Assembly: GCA_024275915.1 (NCBI GenBank)
Contig: JAJRYG010000090.1
Location: 1 to 64,000, forward strand
Length of the DNA stretch: 64,000 bases
Source of the DNA: Gammaproteobacteria bacterium
GTDB lineage: Bacteria; Pseudomonadota; Gammaproteobacteria; UBA6429; Thiohalophilaceae
Reading direction: 5' to 3'
The notes below the pieces were generated by a model. That model made no database searches and was not told the origin of the DNA. It was given only the letters and a program-made list of their open reading frames with translations. Numbering within the stretch: position 1 is the first letter of the stretch; every line of letters starts with the position of its first letter. A program made the translations under genes and the position numbers. This document shows positions 48,228 to 58,359 of this stretch, in pieces.

Positions 48228-51071
48228 ATGGATCAGAAAGTATTCGACGAAAGCCTTGAGTCGCGCTGGCGAAGCTCGCCACTGGCCGGCAGCAATGCAG
48301 CCTATGTGGCACAGATGTACGAGGCTTATCAGCGTGATGCCGAGGCTCTCGACAAGGCCTGGCGCGAGTATTTCGATGGCCTGCCGGCGCAGCATGAAGA
48401 GGGAAGTGAAACCGCCCATGAAGCCGTGCGCGAGCAGTTTCGCCAACTGGCCATGCAGCCTGCCCGTGGTGGTGTTTGCCGGGTACCCGAAGACGAATTG
48501 CACGATGCCAAGCAGGTTCGCGTCCTGCAGCTGATCAATGCCTACCGGTTTCGTGGTCACCAGTGGGCAAGCACCAACCCGCTCTACCCGAAAAGTGAAA
48601 CGCCCATCGCCGAGCTGACCCTGGAGCATTACCAGCTTGAAGAACACGATCTGGATACCGTGTTCAATACAGGTTCACTTATGGGGCCGCCCAGGGCAAC
48701 ACTGGGTGAGATCCTCGACATCATACAGGCGACCTATTGCGGCTCCATCGGTGCCGAGTACATGCACATTACCGACACTGTGGAAAAACGCTGGATCCAG
48801 CAATACCTGGAAAGCGGTCAGGGCAAACGGCATTTTTCGGCCCAGACCCGGCAACGCCTGCTCAGACAGTTGATGGTTGCCGAGCAGTTCGAAAAGTACC
48901 TGCACAACCGCTATGTAGGACAGAAACGGTTTTCCCTCGAAGGTGGGGAAAGCCTGATCACCATCCTCAGGGAGCTCATTTGGCGCGGTGGTGAAAAGCA
49001 CGAGGTCAAGGAAGTGGCCATCGGCATGGCACACCGTGGCCGGCTCAATGTGCTGGTCAATATCATGGGCAAGACACCGGCGGAACTGTTCCAGGAATTC
49101 GAGGGGACGGCGGAAAACCATGTGGGCACCGGCGACGTGAAATACCACTCGGGTTTCTCCTCCAATCTTTCCACGGGCAACGGTCAGGTGCATGTGATCA
49201 TTGCCTTCAACCCCTCCCACCTGGAGATCGTCAGCCCGGTGGTGGAAGGTTCGGTGCGGGCCCGCCAGGATCGCCGGGATGATCGCTACGGTTGCCAGGT
49301 GGTGCCGGTGGTGGTGCATGGTGATGCGGCCTTTGCCGGGCAGGGAGTGGTGATGGAAACCTTCAACATGTCCCAGTCACGGGGTTACTCCACCAAGGGT
49401 ACCGTGCATGTGGTGATCAACAACCAGATCGGCTTTACCACCAGCAACCAGGAAGATGCGCGCTCCACCCTCTACTGTACCGATGTGGCAAAAATGGTCA
49501 ATGCCCCCATCTTCCATGTCAATGGTGATGATCCCGAAGCGGTGCTACTGGTAGCAAGGATGGCGCTGGATTACCGCATGCGTTTTTCCAAGGACGTGGT
49601 CATCGACCTGGTCTGTTATCGCCGTCATGGGCACAGTGAGGCGGATGAGCCCATGGCCACCCAGCCGATGATGTACCAGCGCATCCGTCAGATGCCCACG
49701 ACTTTCGAACTGTTCTGTAAAAAATGCCTGGCACAGCAGGTCGTCACGCAAGCCGAGGTTGATGAACAGATCCGTGGTTACCATGAAAAACTGGACAGCG
49801 GTGAAATCGTTGCCGACAACTTCATCAACAGTCACAAGGCAGCCTATGCCTTCGAGCCGGCTTGGCACGAGTTTGCCAACCAGTCATGTACCACCTGTAT
49901 CGAGACCGGCGTGGAATATCAGCGCCTGCTGGATTTGTCCATGCAGTTGCAGAGCCTGCCCGATGGCTTCATCCTGCATCCTGCGGTGGAAAAGATCCGT
50001 ATAGCCCGGGTCAAGATGGCGCGGCGGGAAATACCCATGGACTGGGGGGCGGCCGAAACCCTGGCCTATGCAACCCTGATGGAAGAGGGCTATTCGGTAC
50101 GGCTGTCGGGCCAGGACAGTGCACGGGGCACCTTTTTCCACCGCCATGCCGCCCTGCACAACCAGAAAGATGGCGAGATTTATATTCCATTGCGAAACCT
50201 GAAAAATATAGATGCCCGTTTTCTGGTGATCAATTCCCTGCTGTCCGAAGAAGCGGTGCTGGCCTTTGAATACGGTTATGCCACCACAGATCCCAGTACC
50301 CTGACCATCTGGGAAGCCCAGTTCGGTGACTTCGCCAACAATGCCCAGGGAGTGATCGATCAGTTCATCAGCGCCGGAGAGCAGAAATGGGATCGCCTCT
50401 GCGGTCTGGTGCTGTTGTTGCCACATGGTCTCGAAGGCCAGGGGCCGGAGCATTCCTCGGCACGGCTGGAACGTTATCTGCAGCTGTGTGCCCAGCAGAA
50501 CATGATGGTCTGTATTCCCACCACTGCGGCACAGATCTTTCATCTGTTACGTCGGCAGATGCTCATGACCTGCCGCCGGCCCCTGATCGTCATGTCACCG
50601 AAGAGCCTGTTGCGCCACCATGTGGCACAAAGTCCCATCGATGAGCTGACCGAAGGCAGTTTCCGCGAGGTGATCGGCGAAGTGGATCCCCTGCCTGAAG
50701 ACAGGGTGGAACGGCTCATCATGTGCAGTGGCAAGGTGTATTATGATCTGCTGGCGCAGCGGCGCAAGGACAAGCGTGACGATGTGGCGATCATTCGTAT
50801 CGAGCAGCTTTATCCATTCCCTGTCGAGCAGGCGCAACAGGAGATCCGCCGTTATCACAATGCCCACAGCTTCGTCTGGTGCCAGGAAGAACCCCAGAAC
50901 CAGGGCGCCTGGTATTCCAGCCAGCATCACATGCGCTCGGTGATCAGCAATCCCGCCAATCTCGAATATGCCGGTCGGCCCTTCCTTGCGGCACCGGCAG
51001 TGGGCTATCCCAGCCTGCACGTCAAACAGCAGCGTGATCTGGTGATGGCTGCACTGGGTGAACGCAAATAA
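48228..51071 (+). CDS. sucA: 2-oxoglutarate dehydrogenase E1
   Basis: MDQKVFDESLESRWRSSPLAGSNAAYVAQMYEAYQ; GMAHRGRLNVLVNIMGK; about 947 aa. Confidence 0.97.
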   Translation: MDQKVFDESLESRWRSSPLAGSNAAYVAQMYEAYQRDAEALDKAWREYFDGLPAQHEEGSETAHEAVREQFRQLAMQPARGGVCRVPEDELHDAKQVRVLQLINAYRFRGHQWASTNPLYPKSETPIAELTLEHYQLEEHDLDTVFNTGSLMGPPRATLGEILDIIQATYCGSIGAEYMHITDTVEKRWIQQYLESGQGKRHFSAQTRQRLLRQLMVAEQFEKYLHNRYVGQKRFSLEGGESLITILRELIWRGGEKHEVKEVAIGMAHRGRLNVLVNIMGKTPAELFQEFEGTAENHVGTGDVKYHSGFSSNLSTGNGQVHVIIAFNPSHLEIVSPVVEGSVRARQDRRDDRYGCQVVPVVVHGDAAFAGQGVVMETFNMSQSRGYSTKGTVHVVINNQIGFTTSNQEDARSTLYCTDVAKMVNAPIFHVNGDDPEAVLLVARMALDYRMRFSKDVVIDLVCYRRHGHSEADEPMATQPMMYQRIRQMPTTFELFCKKCLAQQVVTQAEVDEQIRGYHEKLDSGEIVADNFINSHKAAYAFEPAWHEFANQSCTTCIETGVEYQRLLDLSMQLQSLPDGFILHPAVEKIRIARVKMARREIPMDWGAAETLAYATLMEEGYSVRLSGQDSARGTFFHRHAALHNQKDGEIYIPLRNLKNIDARFLVINSLLSEEAVLAFEYGYATTDPSTLTIWEAQFGDFANNAQGVIDQFISAGEQKWDRLCGLVLLLPHGLEGQGPEHSSARLERYLQLCAQQNMMVCIPTTAAQIFHLLRRQMLMTCRRPLIVMSPKSLLRHHVAQSPIDELTEGSFREVIGEVDPLPEDRVERLIMCSGKVYYDLLAQRRKDKRDDVAIIRIEQLYPFPVEQAQQEIRRYHNAHSFVWCQEEPQNQGAWYSSQHHMRSVISNPANLEYAGRPFLAAPAVGYPSLHVKQQRDLVMAALGERK

Positions 51072-51098
51072 CAAGATCATGTAATCAAGGAATCAGGC

Positions 51099-52307
51099 AT
51101 GAAAGAAATCAAGGTCCCGGTTTTCCCAGAATCCGTGCAAGACGGCATATTGACGCGTTGGCACAAGCTGCCTGGCGATGAAGTTCATAGCGGTGACATC
51201 ATCGCCGATGTCGAAACCGACAAGGTGGTCTTCGAGGTGCCGGCCCAGGCCGATGGCCGGATCACCGAGCGGCTGGTCGAGGAAAAGACCACGGTGATGG
51301 CCGAGCAGGTGATTGCCCGCATGGAAGAAGGCGAGGTCACGGCCACAACAAAGACCGATGCCGAAAAAAAGCAAGTCGAACAAGGTGCAGCAAAACAACC
51401 ACGGCCGGAAAAAACAGCGACGGAGCCAGTGGCCGAAACGGTTGCCGTGATGCCGGCGGCAAAAAGGATCATCGAGGAAAACCTGCTCGATGCAACACAG
51501 ATAAGTGGTAGCGGCAAGGGAGGCCGCATCCTCAAGCAGGATGTGCAAAAGTTCCTGCAGGACAGTTCCGCAAGTGAGGAAAAAGCGCCAGACTACATCG
51601 GGGGTGAACGGCCGGAAAGACGCCTGCCGATGACCCGCCTGCGCCAGCGCATTGCCGAGCGCCTGCTCGAGGCCCAGCAGTCGGCGGCCATCCTGACCAC
51701 ATTCAACGAGATCGACATGCAGCCGGTGATGGACCTGCGCCAGCGCTACCGGGACGAGTTCGAAAAACAGCACCAGGTCAGGCTGGGCTTCATGTCCTTT
51801 TTCGTTGCCGCAGCCGTTGAAGCACTCAAGCGTTTCCCCGAGGTCAATGCCTCCATCGAGGGTGATGACATCGTCTACCACGGTTTCTTCGACATTGGCG
51901 TCGCCGTGGGTACACCGCGAGGCCTGGTGGTGCCGATTCTGCGTAATGCGGATCAGATGAGCATGGCCCAGGTGGAAAAGAAGATTGCCGACCTGGCAAG
52001 CCGGGCCCAGGATGGCAAGCTGGGGCTGGAGGAGATCACCGGTGGCACCTTCAGCATCACCAACGGAGGGGTATTCGGTTCCCTGCTGTCCACGCCGATC
52101 ATCAACCCGCCACAGAGCGCCATCCTCGGCATGCACAAGATTGAAAAAAGGCCGATGGTGGTGCAGGATGAAATCGTCATCCGGCCGATGATGTATGTTG
52201 CCCTGTCCTATGACCACCGGCTCATCGACGGGCGCGAGGCGGTGCAGTTCCTGGTCACCATCAAGGACTTTCTTGAAGAACCAGCACGCATGTTACTGGA
52301 GATATGA
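51099..52307 (+). CDS. sucB: 2-oxoglutarate dehydrogenase E2 (dihydrolipoyl succinyltransferase)
   Basis: Lipoyl site [10 protein letters not shown]; catalytic [12 protein letters not shown]. Confidence 0.97.
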   Translation: MKEIKVPVFPESVQDGILTRWHKLPGDEVHSGDIIADVETDKVVFEVPAQADGRITERLVEEKTTVMAEQVIARMEEGEVTATTKTDAEKKQVEQGAAKQPRPEKTATEPVAETVAVMPAAKRIIEENLLDATQISGSGKGGRILKQDVQKFLQDSSASEEKAPDYIGGERPERRLPMTRLRQRIAERLLEAQQSAAILTTFNEIDMQPVMDLRQRYRDEFEKQHQVRLGFMSFFVAAAVEALKRFPEVNASIEGDDIVYHGFFDIGVAVGTPRGLVVPILRNADQMSMAQVEKKIADLASRAQDGKLGLEEITGGTFSITNGGVFGSLLSTPIINPPQSAILGMHKIEKRPMVVQDEIVIRPMMYVALSYDHRLIDGREAVQFLVTIKDFLEEPARMLLEI

Positions 52308-52313
52308 AGATTC

Positions 52314-53738
52314 ATGGACACTTATGATGTGGTGGTGATCGGTGCCGGCCCGGCCGGCTATGTGGCAGCCATACGCTGCGCCCAGCTGGGTCTGAAGACG
52401 GCCTGCGTGGATGACTGGCTCAACGAGCAGGGTGAACCGTCTCCCGGCGGTACCTGTCTGAACGTGGGCTGTATCCCTTCCAAGGTGCTGCTCGAATCCA
52501 CCCGGCTCTACCAGCATGCCCAGACCGGCCTGGCCGAGCATGGCATCGTCAGCCAGGGTGTGAGCATGCAACTGGATACCCTGCTTGCACGCAAGCAGCG
52601 CGTCGTCGGTGAACTGACTGGTGGTGTGCGGCTGCTGCTCCAGGCCAATGGGGTTACACTGATCAGCGGGCGGGGAAAACTGCTCGCCGCCGACCGGGTC
52701 GAGGTCAGCCACAATGGCAACACTCAAACCCTGTCGGCCAGGCACGTCATTCTGGCGCCGGGCTCGCGGCCCCGCGAGCACAAGCTGCTGCCGGTGGACC
52801 AGGAGCGTATCGTTGATTCAACCGGTGCCCTGGCCTTCGAGGCGGTACCCGAATCCCTAGCGGTGATCGGCGCCGGTGTGATCGGTCTGGAGCTGGGCAG
52901 TGTCTGGCAGCGGCTGGGCAGCAAGGTTCATCTGTTCAAGACCAGCGGCGGGTTTCTTTCTGCGGCGGACCGTGACCTTGCCGAACAGTTGCGAACGGAT
53001 TTTGCCGGCCACGGTTTTGCCTTTCATTTTGAGAGCTACATCACGGGCTGCAAGGTCGACGACCAGGGTGTCACGCTGGAGTACAAGACCAAGGAGCAGA
53101 CTTTCCGCGAAACATTCGACCGGGTTCTGGTTGCCATTGGCCGGGTGCCCAATACCGAGGACCTGTTTGCCAGTCAGACAGGCCTGCAATGTGATCCGCG
53201 AGGCTTCATCAAGGTGGATGAACAGTGCCGAACTTCACTGGCCAACGTGTATGCCATCGGCGACGCGGTACCCGGGCCGATGCTGGCCCACAAGGGTTCG
53301 GAAGAAGGCCTGATGGTCGCCAGTCTGATTGCCGGCCAGTTTGCCGAAGTGAATCACGACACCATTCCCTTCGTGATTTATACCCACCCGGAAGTGGCCT
53401 GGGTGGGGGCCACGGAGCAGGCTCTTCAGGACAGTGGCCGAGCCTACCGGGTGGGCAACTTTTCCTTCGCCGCCAATGGCCGGGCCCGGGCCATTGGCGA
53501 AACGACAGGCCTGATCAAGGTACTGGCCGATGCGCAAAGCGACCAGATCCTCGGTGTGCACATCATCGGTCCGCAGGCGGCCGAGCTGATCAGCCAGGCG
53601 GTGCAGGCCATGAACTTTGGCGCCAGCAGTGAAGACATCGCCCTGACCCTGTTTGCCCACCCCTCCCTGTCGGAAGTGCTGCACGAAGCCGCCATGGACG
53701 TGAACCTCATGGCCATCCACAAGGCCCGGCCACGCTGA
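52314..53738 (+). CDS. lpdA: Dihydrolipoyl dehydrogenase
   Basis: DVVVIGAGPAGYVAAIRCAQLG; GGTCLNVGCIPSKVLL. Confidence 0.97.
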   Translation: MDTYDVVVIGAGPAGYVAAIRCAQLGLKTACVDDWLNEQGEPSPGGTCLNVGCIPSKVLLESTRLYQHAQTGLAEHGIVSQGVSMQLDTLLARKQRVVGELTGGVRLLLQANGVTLISGRGKLLAADRVEVSHNGNTQTLSARHVILAPGSRPREHKLLPVDQERIVDSTGALAFEAVPESLAVIGAGVIGLELGSVWQRLGSKVHLFKTSGGFLSAADRDLAEQLRTDFAGHGFAFHFESYITGCKVDDQGVTLEYKTKEQTFRETFDRVLVAIGRVPNTEDLFASQTGLQCDPRGFIKVDEQCRTSLANVYAIGDAVPGPMLAHKGSEEGLMVASLIAGQFAEVNHDTIPFVIYTHPEVAWVGATEQALQDSGRAYRVGNFSFAANGRARAIGETTGLIKVLADAQSDQILGVHIIGPQAAELISQAVQAMNFGASSEDIALTLFAHPSLSEVLHEAAMDVNLMAIHKARPR

Positions 53739-53799
53739 AACGGGCCTTCGTCACAATTTCAGTGGGTGAAAAAAAGGGAAAATAATTTTTCGTTTGCGC

Positions 53800-53827
53800 T
53801 GAACTTTCCCCAACCCCCCCGGTCAGA
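53800..53827 (+). promoter_or_regulatory. Candidate sigmaE/AlgU-type promoter
   Basis: TGAACTT (53800-53806), 16-nt spacer, TCAGA (53823-53827). Confidence 0.5.
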
Positions 53828-53832
53828 CTCTA

Positions 53833-53953
53833 CAGTGTTCATATGCACTATTCCCGCAACCCTCCCAGTGGGAATTCAAGCCCGGTTTCCCCAAAGCCGG
53901 GTGTATATTCACCCCGGAACCCTTCTATCCCCAAATGTTCCGGGGTTTTTTTT
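53833..53953 (+). ncRNA. Candidate Hfq-type trans-acting sRNA
   Basis: ATTCCC/GGGAAT hairpin with C-rich loop, CCCGGTTT/AAAGCCGGG hairpin, then an intrinsic terminator with T8; sits beside engB. Confidence 0.5.
53911..53953 (+). terminator. Intrinsic terminator downstream of lpdA / candidate sRNA
   Basis: ACCCCGGAAC ... GTTCCGGGGT followed by TTTTTTT. Confidence 0.85.
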
Positions 53954-54093
53954 GTCTGGAATTTACAAAGGTTCACAGATCCCGGCTGCGCCCTGGAGAC
54001 AAGCCGCCTATGCTTTGAGGGCACATGAATGCTCTGGCGTCTGCCCGCTGGGCAGACGCCTTCGACCCCGGAATCGATTACCCCTCATCCCTG

Positions 54094-54115
54094 CCCCGTT
54101 CCGGGGTTATTTTTT
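54094..54115 (+). terminator. Second intrinsic terminator, T-tract overlapping the engB 3' end
   Basis: CCCCG TTC CGGGG then TTATTTTTT. Confidence 0.6.
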
Positions 54116-54844
54116 GTCACTGGCAAAATCCAGCCAGTCGTCAAGCACCTGCTGAGCCTCGTCGATGCCCATTTTTTTCAGGGCCGAAAACTGCTGCACA
54201 CTGACCTGGGGCTGGTTCTCGACAGCTTTCTTGACCTTGAGGTAGGCACTGGCGGCGGCACCGCGCTTGAGCTTGTCGGCCTTGGTGAGCAGGATGTGCA
54301 CCGGCAGTTCACGCCATTGGCACCATTCGAGCATCTGCTGGTCGAAGTCGGTGAGTGGATGGCGAATGTCCATCAGCAGGATCAGGCCACGCAGGGACTG
54401 GCGCTCGACCAAGTAACGGGACATGGCCTGGCCCCACTGGGCACGGATCCGGTCGGGCACCCTGGCGTAGCCGTAGCCGGGCAGATCCACCAGACGGCGC
54501 TGTTCGTCCAGTGCAAAGAACACCAGATGCTGGGTGCGGCCGGGGGTCTTGCTGGTGCGGGCCAGGGCCTTGCGCTGAGTCAGGGTGTTGAGGGCGCTGG
54601 ACTTGCCGGCGTTGGAGCGGCCGGCAAAGGCCACTTCCTGACCTAGATCAGGTGGTGCCTGTTCCGGTTTTGGTACGCTGACAAGGAATTGTGCCTTATT
54701 ATATCGAGCCGGGTTGTTCCGGGGTTTCTGTGGGGGGTTCTGTGTTGAATTCACTGGGGAAAACTCCGGAAAAATTGGCTCTGATATCAAAAAGGATTTA
54801 GCCTCTGGGCTTGAGTGGATTGCCGGTGCTGTTATAATGCCCAC
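54107..54844 (-). CDS. engB: Ribosome biogenesis GTP-binding protein YihA/YsxC (EngB)
   Basis: [40 protein letters not shown]. Exact start uncertain. Confidence 0.95.
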   Translation of the reverse strand: MGIITAPAIHSSPEAKSFLISEPIFPEFSPVNSTQNPPQKPRNNPARYNKAQFLVSVPKPEQAPPDLGQEVAFAGRSNAGKSSALNTLTQRKALARTSKTPGRTQHLVFFALDEQRRLVDLPGYGYARVPDRIRAQWGQAMSRYLVERQSLRGLILLMDIRHPLTDFDQQMLEWCQWRELPVHILLTKADKLKRGAAASAYLKVKKAVENQPQVSVQQFSALKKMGIDEAQQVLDDWLDFASDKK

Positions 54845-54976
54845 CGACTTGACCGTATCAGGCCCGGATTAAGAAGGATGTGCATTTTTTGCCCTGGTGC
54901 CCGGAGTCGAGTTTAACATGACGAAAAATTTCCGTGGTACCAAATAATCACCTAATATATTTTGGAGCAAGTAAAT

Positions 54977-55297
54977 ATGAACAAGATCGTTACTATCGCC
55001 GCTGCTGTTACCCTGATGGGTGCTTTTTCTACTGCCGCCATGGCCGATGCCGGTGAAAAAACCTACAAGGCGGCCTGCTTTGCCTGTCACGGTACGGGTG
55101 CAGCCGGTGCCCCCAAGTTCGGTGACAAGGCAGCATGGGGCCCCCGTATTGCCAAGGGTCTGGATACGCTGCATACCCATGCCATCAAGGGCTTCAAGGG
55201 CAAGAAAGGCTTCATGCCTGCCAAGGGTGGTCGTGCCGATCTGAGCGATGCCGATGTCAAGGCAGCTGTCGACTACATGGTTGCTCACAGCAAGTAA
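54977..55297 (+). CDS. Cytochrome c5-like class I cytochrome
   Basis: Signal peptide; CFACHGTGAAGAPKFGD; ADVKAAVDYMVAHSK. Confidence 0.92.
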   Translation: MNKIVTIAAAVTLMGAFSTAAMADAGEKTYKAACFACHGTGAAGAPKFGDKAAWGPRIAKGLDTLHTHAIKGFKGKKGFMPAKGGRADLSDADVKAAVDYMVAHSK

Positions 55298-55369
55298 GTC
55301 GTACTTACCCAAACCCGGTTACCGGGACTTTGAAATTTTCCCACAACATTTAGCGATGGTTGATACCCC

Positions 55370-55978
55370 ATGAAGTATACAGCACTTATTTCCATGTTCA
55401 CCCTGTTTGCTCTGGCCACAGGAGCCCAAGCGGCAGGCAATGCAGCGGCAGGGCAGACCAAGGCCCAGAACTGCGTTGGTTGTCACGGCGTGAACGGTAA
55501 CAGTACTAATCCTGCCTGGCCAAAACTGGCAGGGCAGCATGAGGGATATCTTGTTAAACAGTTGGGCGATTTCAAAGCAGGCAAGACCCGCCAGGACCCT
55601 CTGATGAGTGCCCAGGCGGCAGGCCTGTCTGACCAAGACATGGCAGATCTCGGTGCCTATTTTTCCAGCCAGAAAATGAGCCCTGGCGTTGCGGATGAAG
55701 CCAAGCTGGAACTGGGCCAGAAAATCTACCGCGCAGGCAACAAGGCCAGTGGCGTTTCTGCCTGCATGGCCTGTCACAGCCCCACCGGTGCCGGCAACCC
55801 GCCCGCCAAATTCCCGCGCCTGAGTGGTCAGCACGCGGCCTATGTGGCCAAGGCGCTGAAAGACTTCCGCAGTGGTGCCCGCAGCAATGATGCCGGCAAG
55901 ATGATGCGTAATGTAGCTGCGCACATGACTGACGAAGAAATCGAAGCGGTTGCCTCGTATGTACAGGGCCTGAAATAA
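55370..55978 (+). CDS. Diheme cytochrome c4
   Basis: Two CXXCH motifs (CVGCHGVNG, CMACHSPTG); 202 aa. Confidence 0.93.
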   Translation: MKYTALISMFTLFALATGAQAAGNAAAGQTKAQNCVGCHGVNGNSTNPAWPKLAGQHEGYLVKQLGDFKAGKTRQDPLMSAQAAGLSDQDMADLGAYFSSQKMSPGVADEAKLELGQKIYRAGNKASGVSACMACHSPTGAGNPPAKFPRLSGQHAAYVAKALKDFRSGARSNDAGKMMRNVAAHMTDEEIEAVASYVQGLK

Positions 55979-56021
55979 GCACAATCACATGAATTTTACC
56001 ACCTTCGGGTGGTATCCAGGC

Positions 56022-56050
56022 AGGGGCGGTCAAACCGCCCCTTCTTTTTG
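56022..56050 (+). terminator. Intrinsic terminator after cytochrome c4
   Basis: AGGGGCGGT caa ACCGCCCCT then TCTTTTT. Confidence 0.85.
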
Positions 56051-56143
56051 GCCGGCAAAAGGCCGTTGTTTCCCGAAAGCAACAGCCTGTCAGGTGAAAT
56101 GCTGGCCTGGCCATGAGGAATATGCCGGCGAGATGTGCTGAAA

Positions 56144-58237
56144 ATGGATAATCGTGATCCGCGCCGCCTGATCCGGCATAATCGACATTCCTCCAGCCAT
56201 GACAGACCGACCGTGACCCAGTCCCCGCATAAAAAACACCCCCAACACCTGAGCCTGCTGGAATTCCTCGGTTCCATGAACCTGGCGATCACCATTCTTG
56301 TGGTGCTGGCCATTGCTTCCATCATTGGTACCGTGTTGCAGCAGAATCAGCCCTACACGGACTACATCATCAAGTTCGGACCCTTCTGGCATGAGGTGTT
56401 CAAGGCCCTGGATTTGTACGATGTCTATGGTTCACTGTGGTTCCTGGGCCTGCTGGGCTTTTTGCTGCTCAGCACCAGTGTCTGCATCTATCGCAATGCC
56501 CCGGTGATGTGGCGTGACATGCGTGTTTTCCGCATGAAGGTCACACCCAAATCCCTGCGCCTGATGCACAACGTGCACGAACTGGAAACCGATCAGCCCT
56601 CAGAAACGGTCCGTCAGAAGGCCGAGCAGTTTTTGACCCGGCAGGGGTTTCGTTTCAAAAGCAGGCAGGATGGGGAACTGACCATTCTTTCGGCCATGAA
56701 AGGTGGCTGGAACCGCATGGGCTATATCTTTACCCATACGGGCATCGTGGTGATCTGCATCGGTGGTCTGATGGACGGTAACCTGATCTTCACCATCAAG
56801 GAATGGCGTGACCAGATCCGTCTGGAAACCCGCAACATTCCGGTTTCGGAAGTCCCGGCCATCAGTCGCCTGAAACCTGACGAGAGTTTTTCCTTCCGGG
56901 GCTCCGTGTCGATCCCCGAAGGTGAGCGGGCCAATGTGGTCTTTCTCAACGTGCGTGACGGCTACCTGGTGCAGGAGCTGCCCTTTGCCATCGAACTCAA
57001 GGATTTTCGTATCGAGCATTATCCATCGGGTCAGCCCAAGTCCTTCGAAAGTGACCTGGTGATCCACGATGATCAGCTGGACAAGCCGCTGGAAAAGACC
57101 ATCGCCGTCAATCATCCGCTGATCTATCGGGGCTATGCCATCTACCAGGCCAGCTTTGCCGATGGGGGCTCGAAACTCGAATTTCGCCTCTGGCCCTTCT
57201 ATGAACGACAAGACGAGACCACCGATCTGGAGATGACCGTCAACAGCAGTGTCGAACTCGATACCCCTGCCGGCCCCATGACCCTGGAGCTGGACAGTTT
57301 CAAGGAATTCAACGTCTTTCCTGCCAGCGAGCCGGAGCAGAAGGGCAAGCAGTTCGTCAACTACGGTCCCAGCGTGGTGTTCCGACTGCGTGATGCCAGC
57401 GGTCAGGCCCGTGAATACCAGAACTACATGTCGCCGATCCTGCAGGATGGACGCTATGTGTTCGTCACCGGGGTACGCGAATCTTCGGCTGAGCCGTTTC
57501 GTTTTCTCTCCATTCCCGCCGACAGGGACATGAGCCTGAAGCGCTTCATGGCGTTCCACCGTCTGATCCAGGATACTGATCGAGTCCGGCAGATCGCCGT
57601 CATGAGTACCCGTGCCGCCATGAGCACGGCCAACCTGCAGGACGAGAAGCTGCAGGCCAATGTGGTCAACTCGATGATGCGTCTGCTCAAGCTGTTCAAT
57701 GAGGGGGGCTATGTGGCGCTGGATGACTTCATCCGTCAGAGCGTGCCGGAAGAAAAACAGATGAATGTCGGCCAGGCCTACATGAAGATCCTGCAGAACC
57801 TGCTGCGGGATCTGTACATGCAGCTGCTCATCGATGAAGGCGTGGATCTGAGTCAGGGGGTGAGTGATCAGGATGCGGCATTCTACGATGATGCGGTCAA
57901 CAACCTGGCCGGTATCGGGGCCTATGGGGCGCCTTTCTACCTGCAACTCACCGATTACGAACTGCGCGAGGCCACCGGCCTGCAGATCACCCGTTCACCG
58001 GGCAAGGATCTGGTCTATCTGGGCAGTTTTCTGTTGATCGTGGGTATTTTCATGATGTTCTACATTGCCCACCAGCGCCTGTGGATCCTCATCTGGCCGG
58101 GCAACGAGGGCAAAACGGCGGTACTGTTCAGTGGAGCCGGTGATCGCAACCGGCGGGATTTCACGGAACGATTCGTCTTGCTGGCAGACAAACTTGCCGG
58201 ATTGTTGCAAAAAAATCGTTCCGGGACGGGGGACTGA
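56144..58237 (+). CDS. resB: Cytochrome c biogenesis protein ResB (Ccs1)
   Basis: EFLGSMNLAITILVVLAIASIIGTVLQQNQPYTDYIIKFGPFW; followed by ccsA/ccsB. Confidence 0.93.
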   Translation: MDNRDPRRLIRHNRHSSSHDRPTVTQSPHKKHPQHLSLLEFLGSMNLAITILVVLAIASIIGTVLQQNQPYTDYIIKFGPFWHEVFKALDLYDVYGSLWFLGLLGFLLLSTSVCIYRNAPVMWRDMRVFRMKVTPKSLRLMHNVHELETDQPSETVRQKAEQFLTRQGFRFKSRQDGELTILSAMKGGWNRMGYIFTHTGIVVICIGGLMDGNLIFTIKEWRDQIRLETRNIPVSEVPAISRLKPDESFSFRGSVSIPEGERANVVFLNVRDGYLVQELPFAIELKDFRIEHYPSGQPKSFESDLVIHDDQLDKPLEKTIAVNHPLIYRGYAIYQASFADGGSKLEFRLWPFYERQDETTDLEMTVNSSVELDTPAGPMTLELDSFKEFNVFPASEPEQKGKQFVNYGPSVVFRLRDASGQAREYQNYMSPILQDGRYVFVTGVRESSAEPFRFLSIPADRDMSLKRFMAFHRLIQDTDRVRQIAVMSTRAAMSTANLQDEKLQANVVNSMMRLLKLFNEGGYVALDDFIRQSVPEEKQMNVGQAYMKILQNLLRDLYMQLLIDEGVDLSQGVSDQDAAFYDDAVNNLAGIGAYGAPFYLQLTDYELREATGLQITRSPGKDLVYLGSFLLIVGIFMMFYIAHQRLWILIWPGNEGKTAVLFSGAGDRNRRDFTERFVLLADKLAGLLQKNRSGTGD

Positions 58238-58359
58238 TTCAGTCCAGGTTCAGCAAAGCTTGCTAGAATCACAACCAGGCCGACAACAGCGGCAGAAAAA
58301 TAACCCCTGACAAGACAGGGACTTACCGCAACAGGCGGACAATACAACGAGGCATTCCA

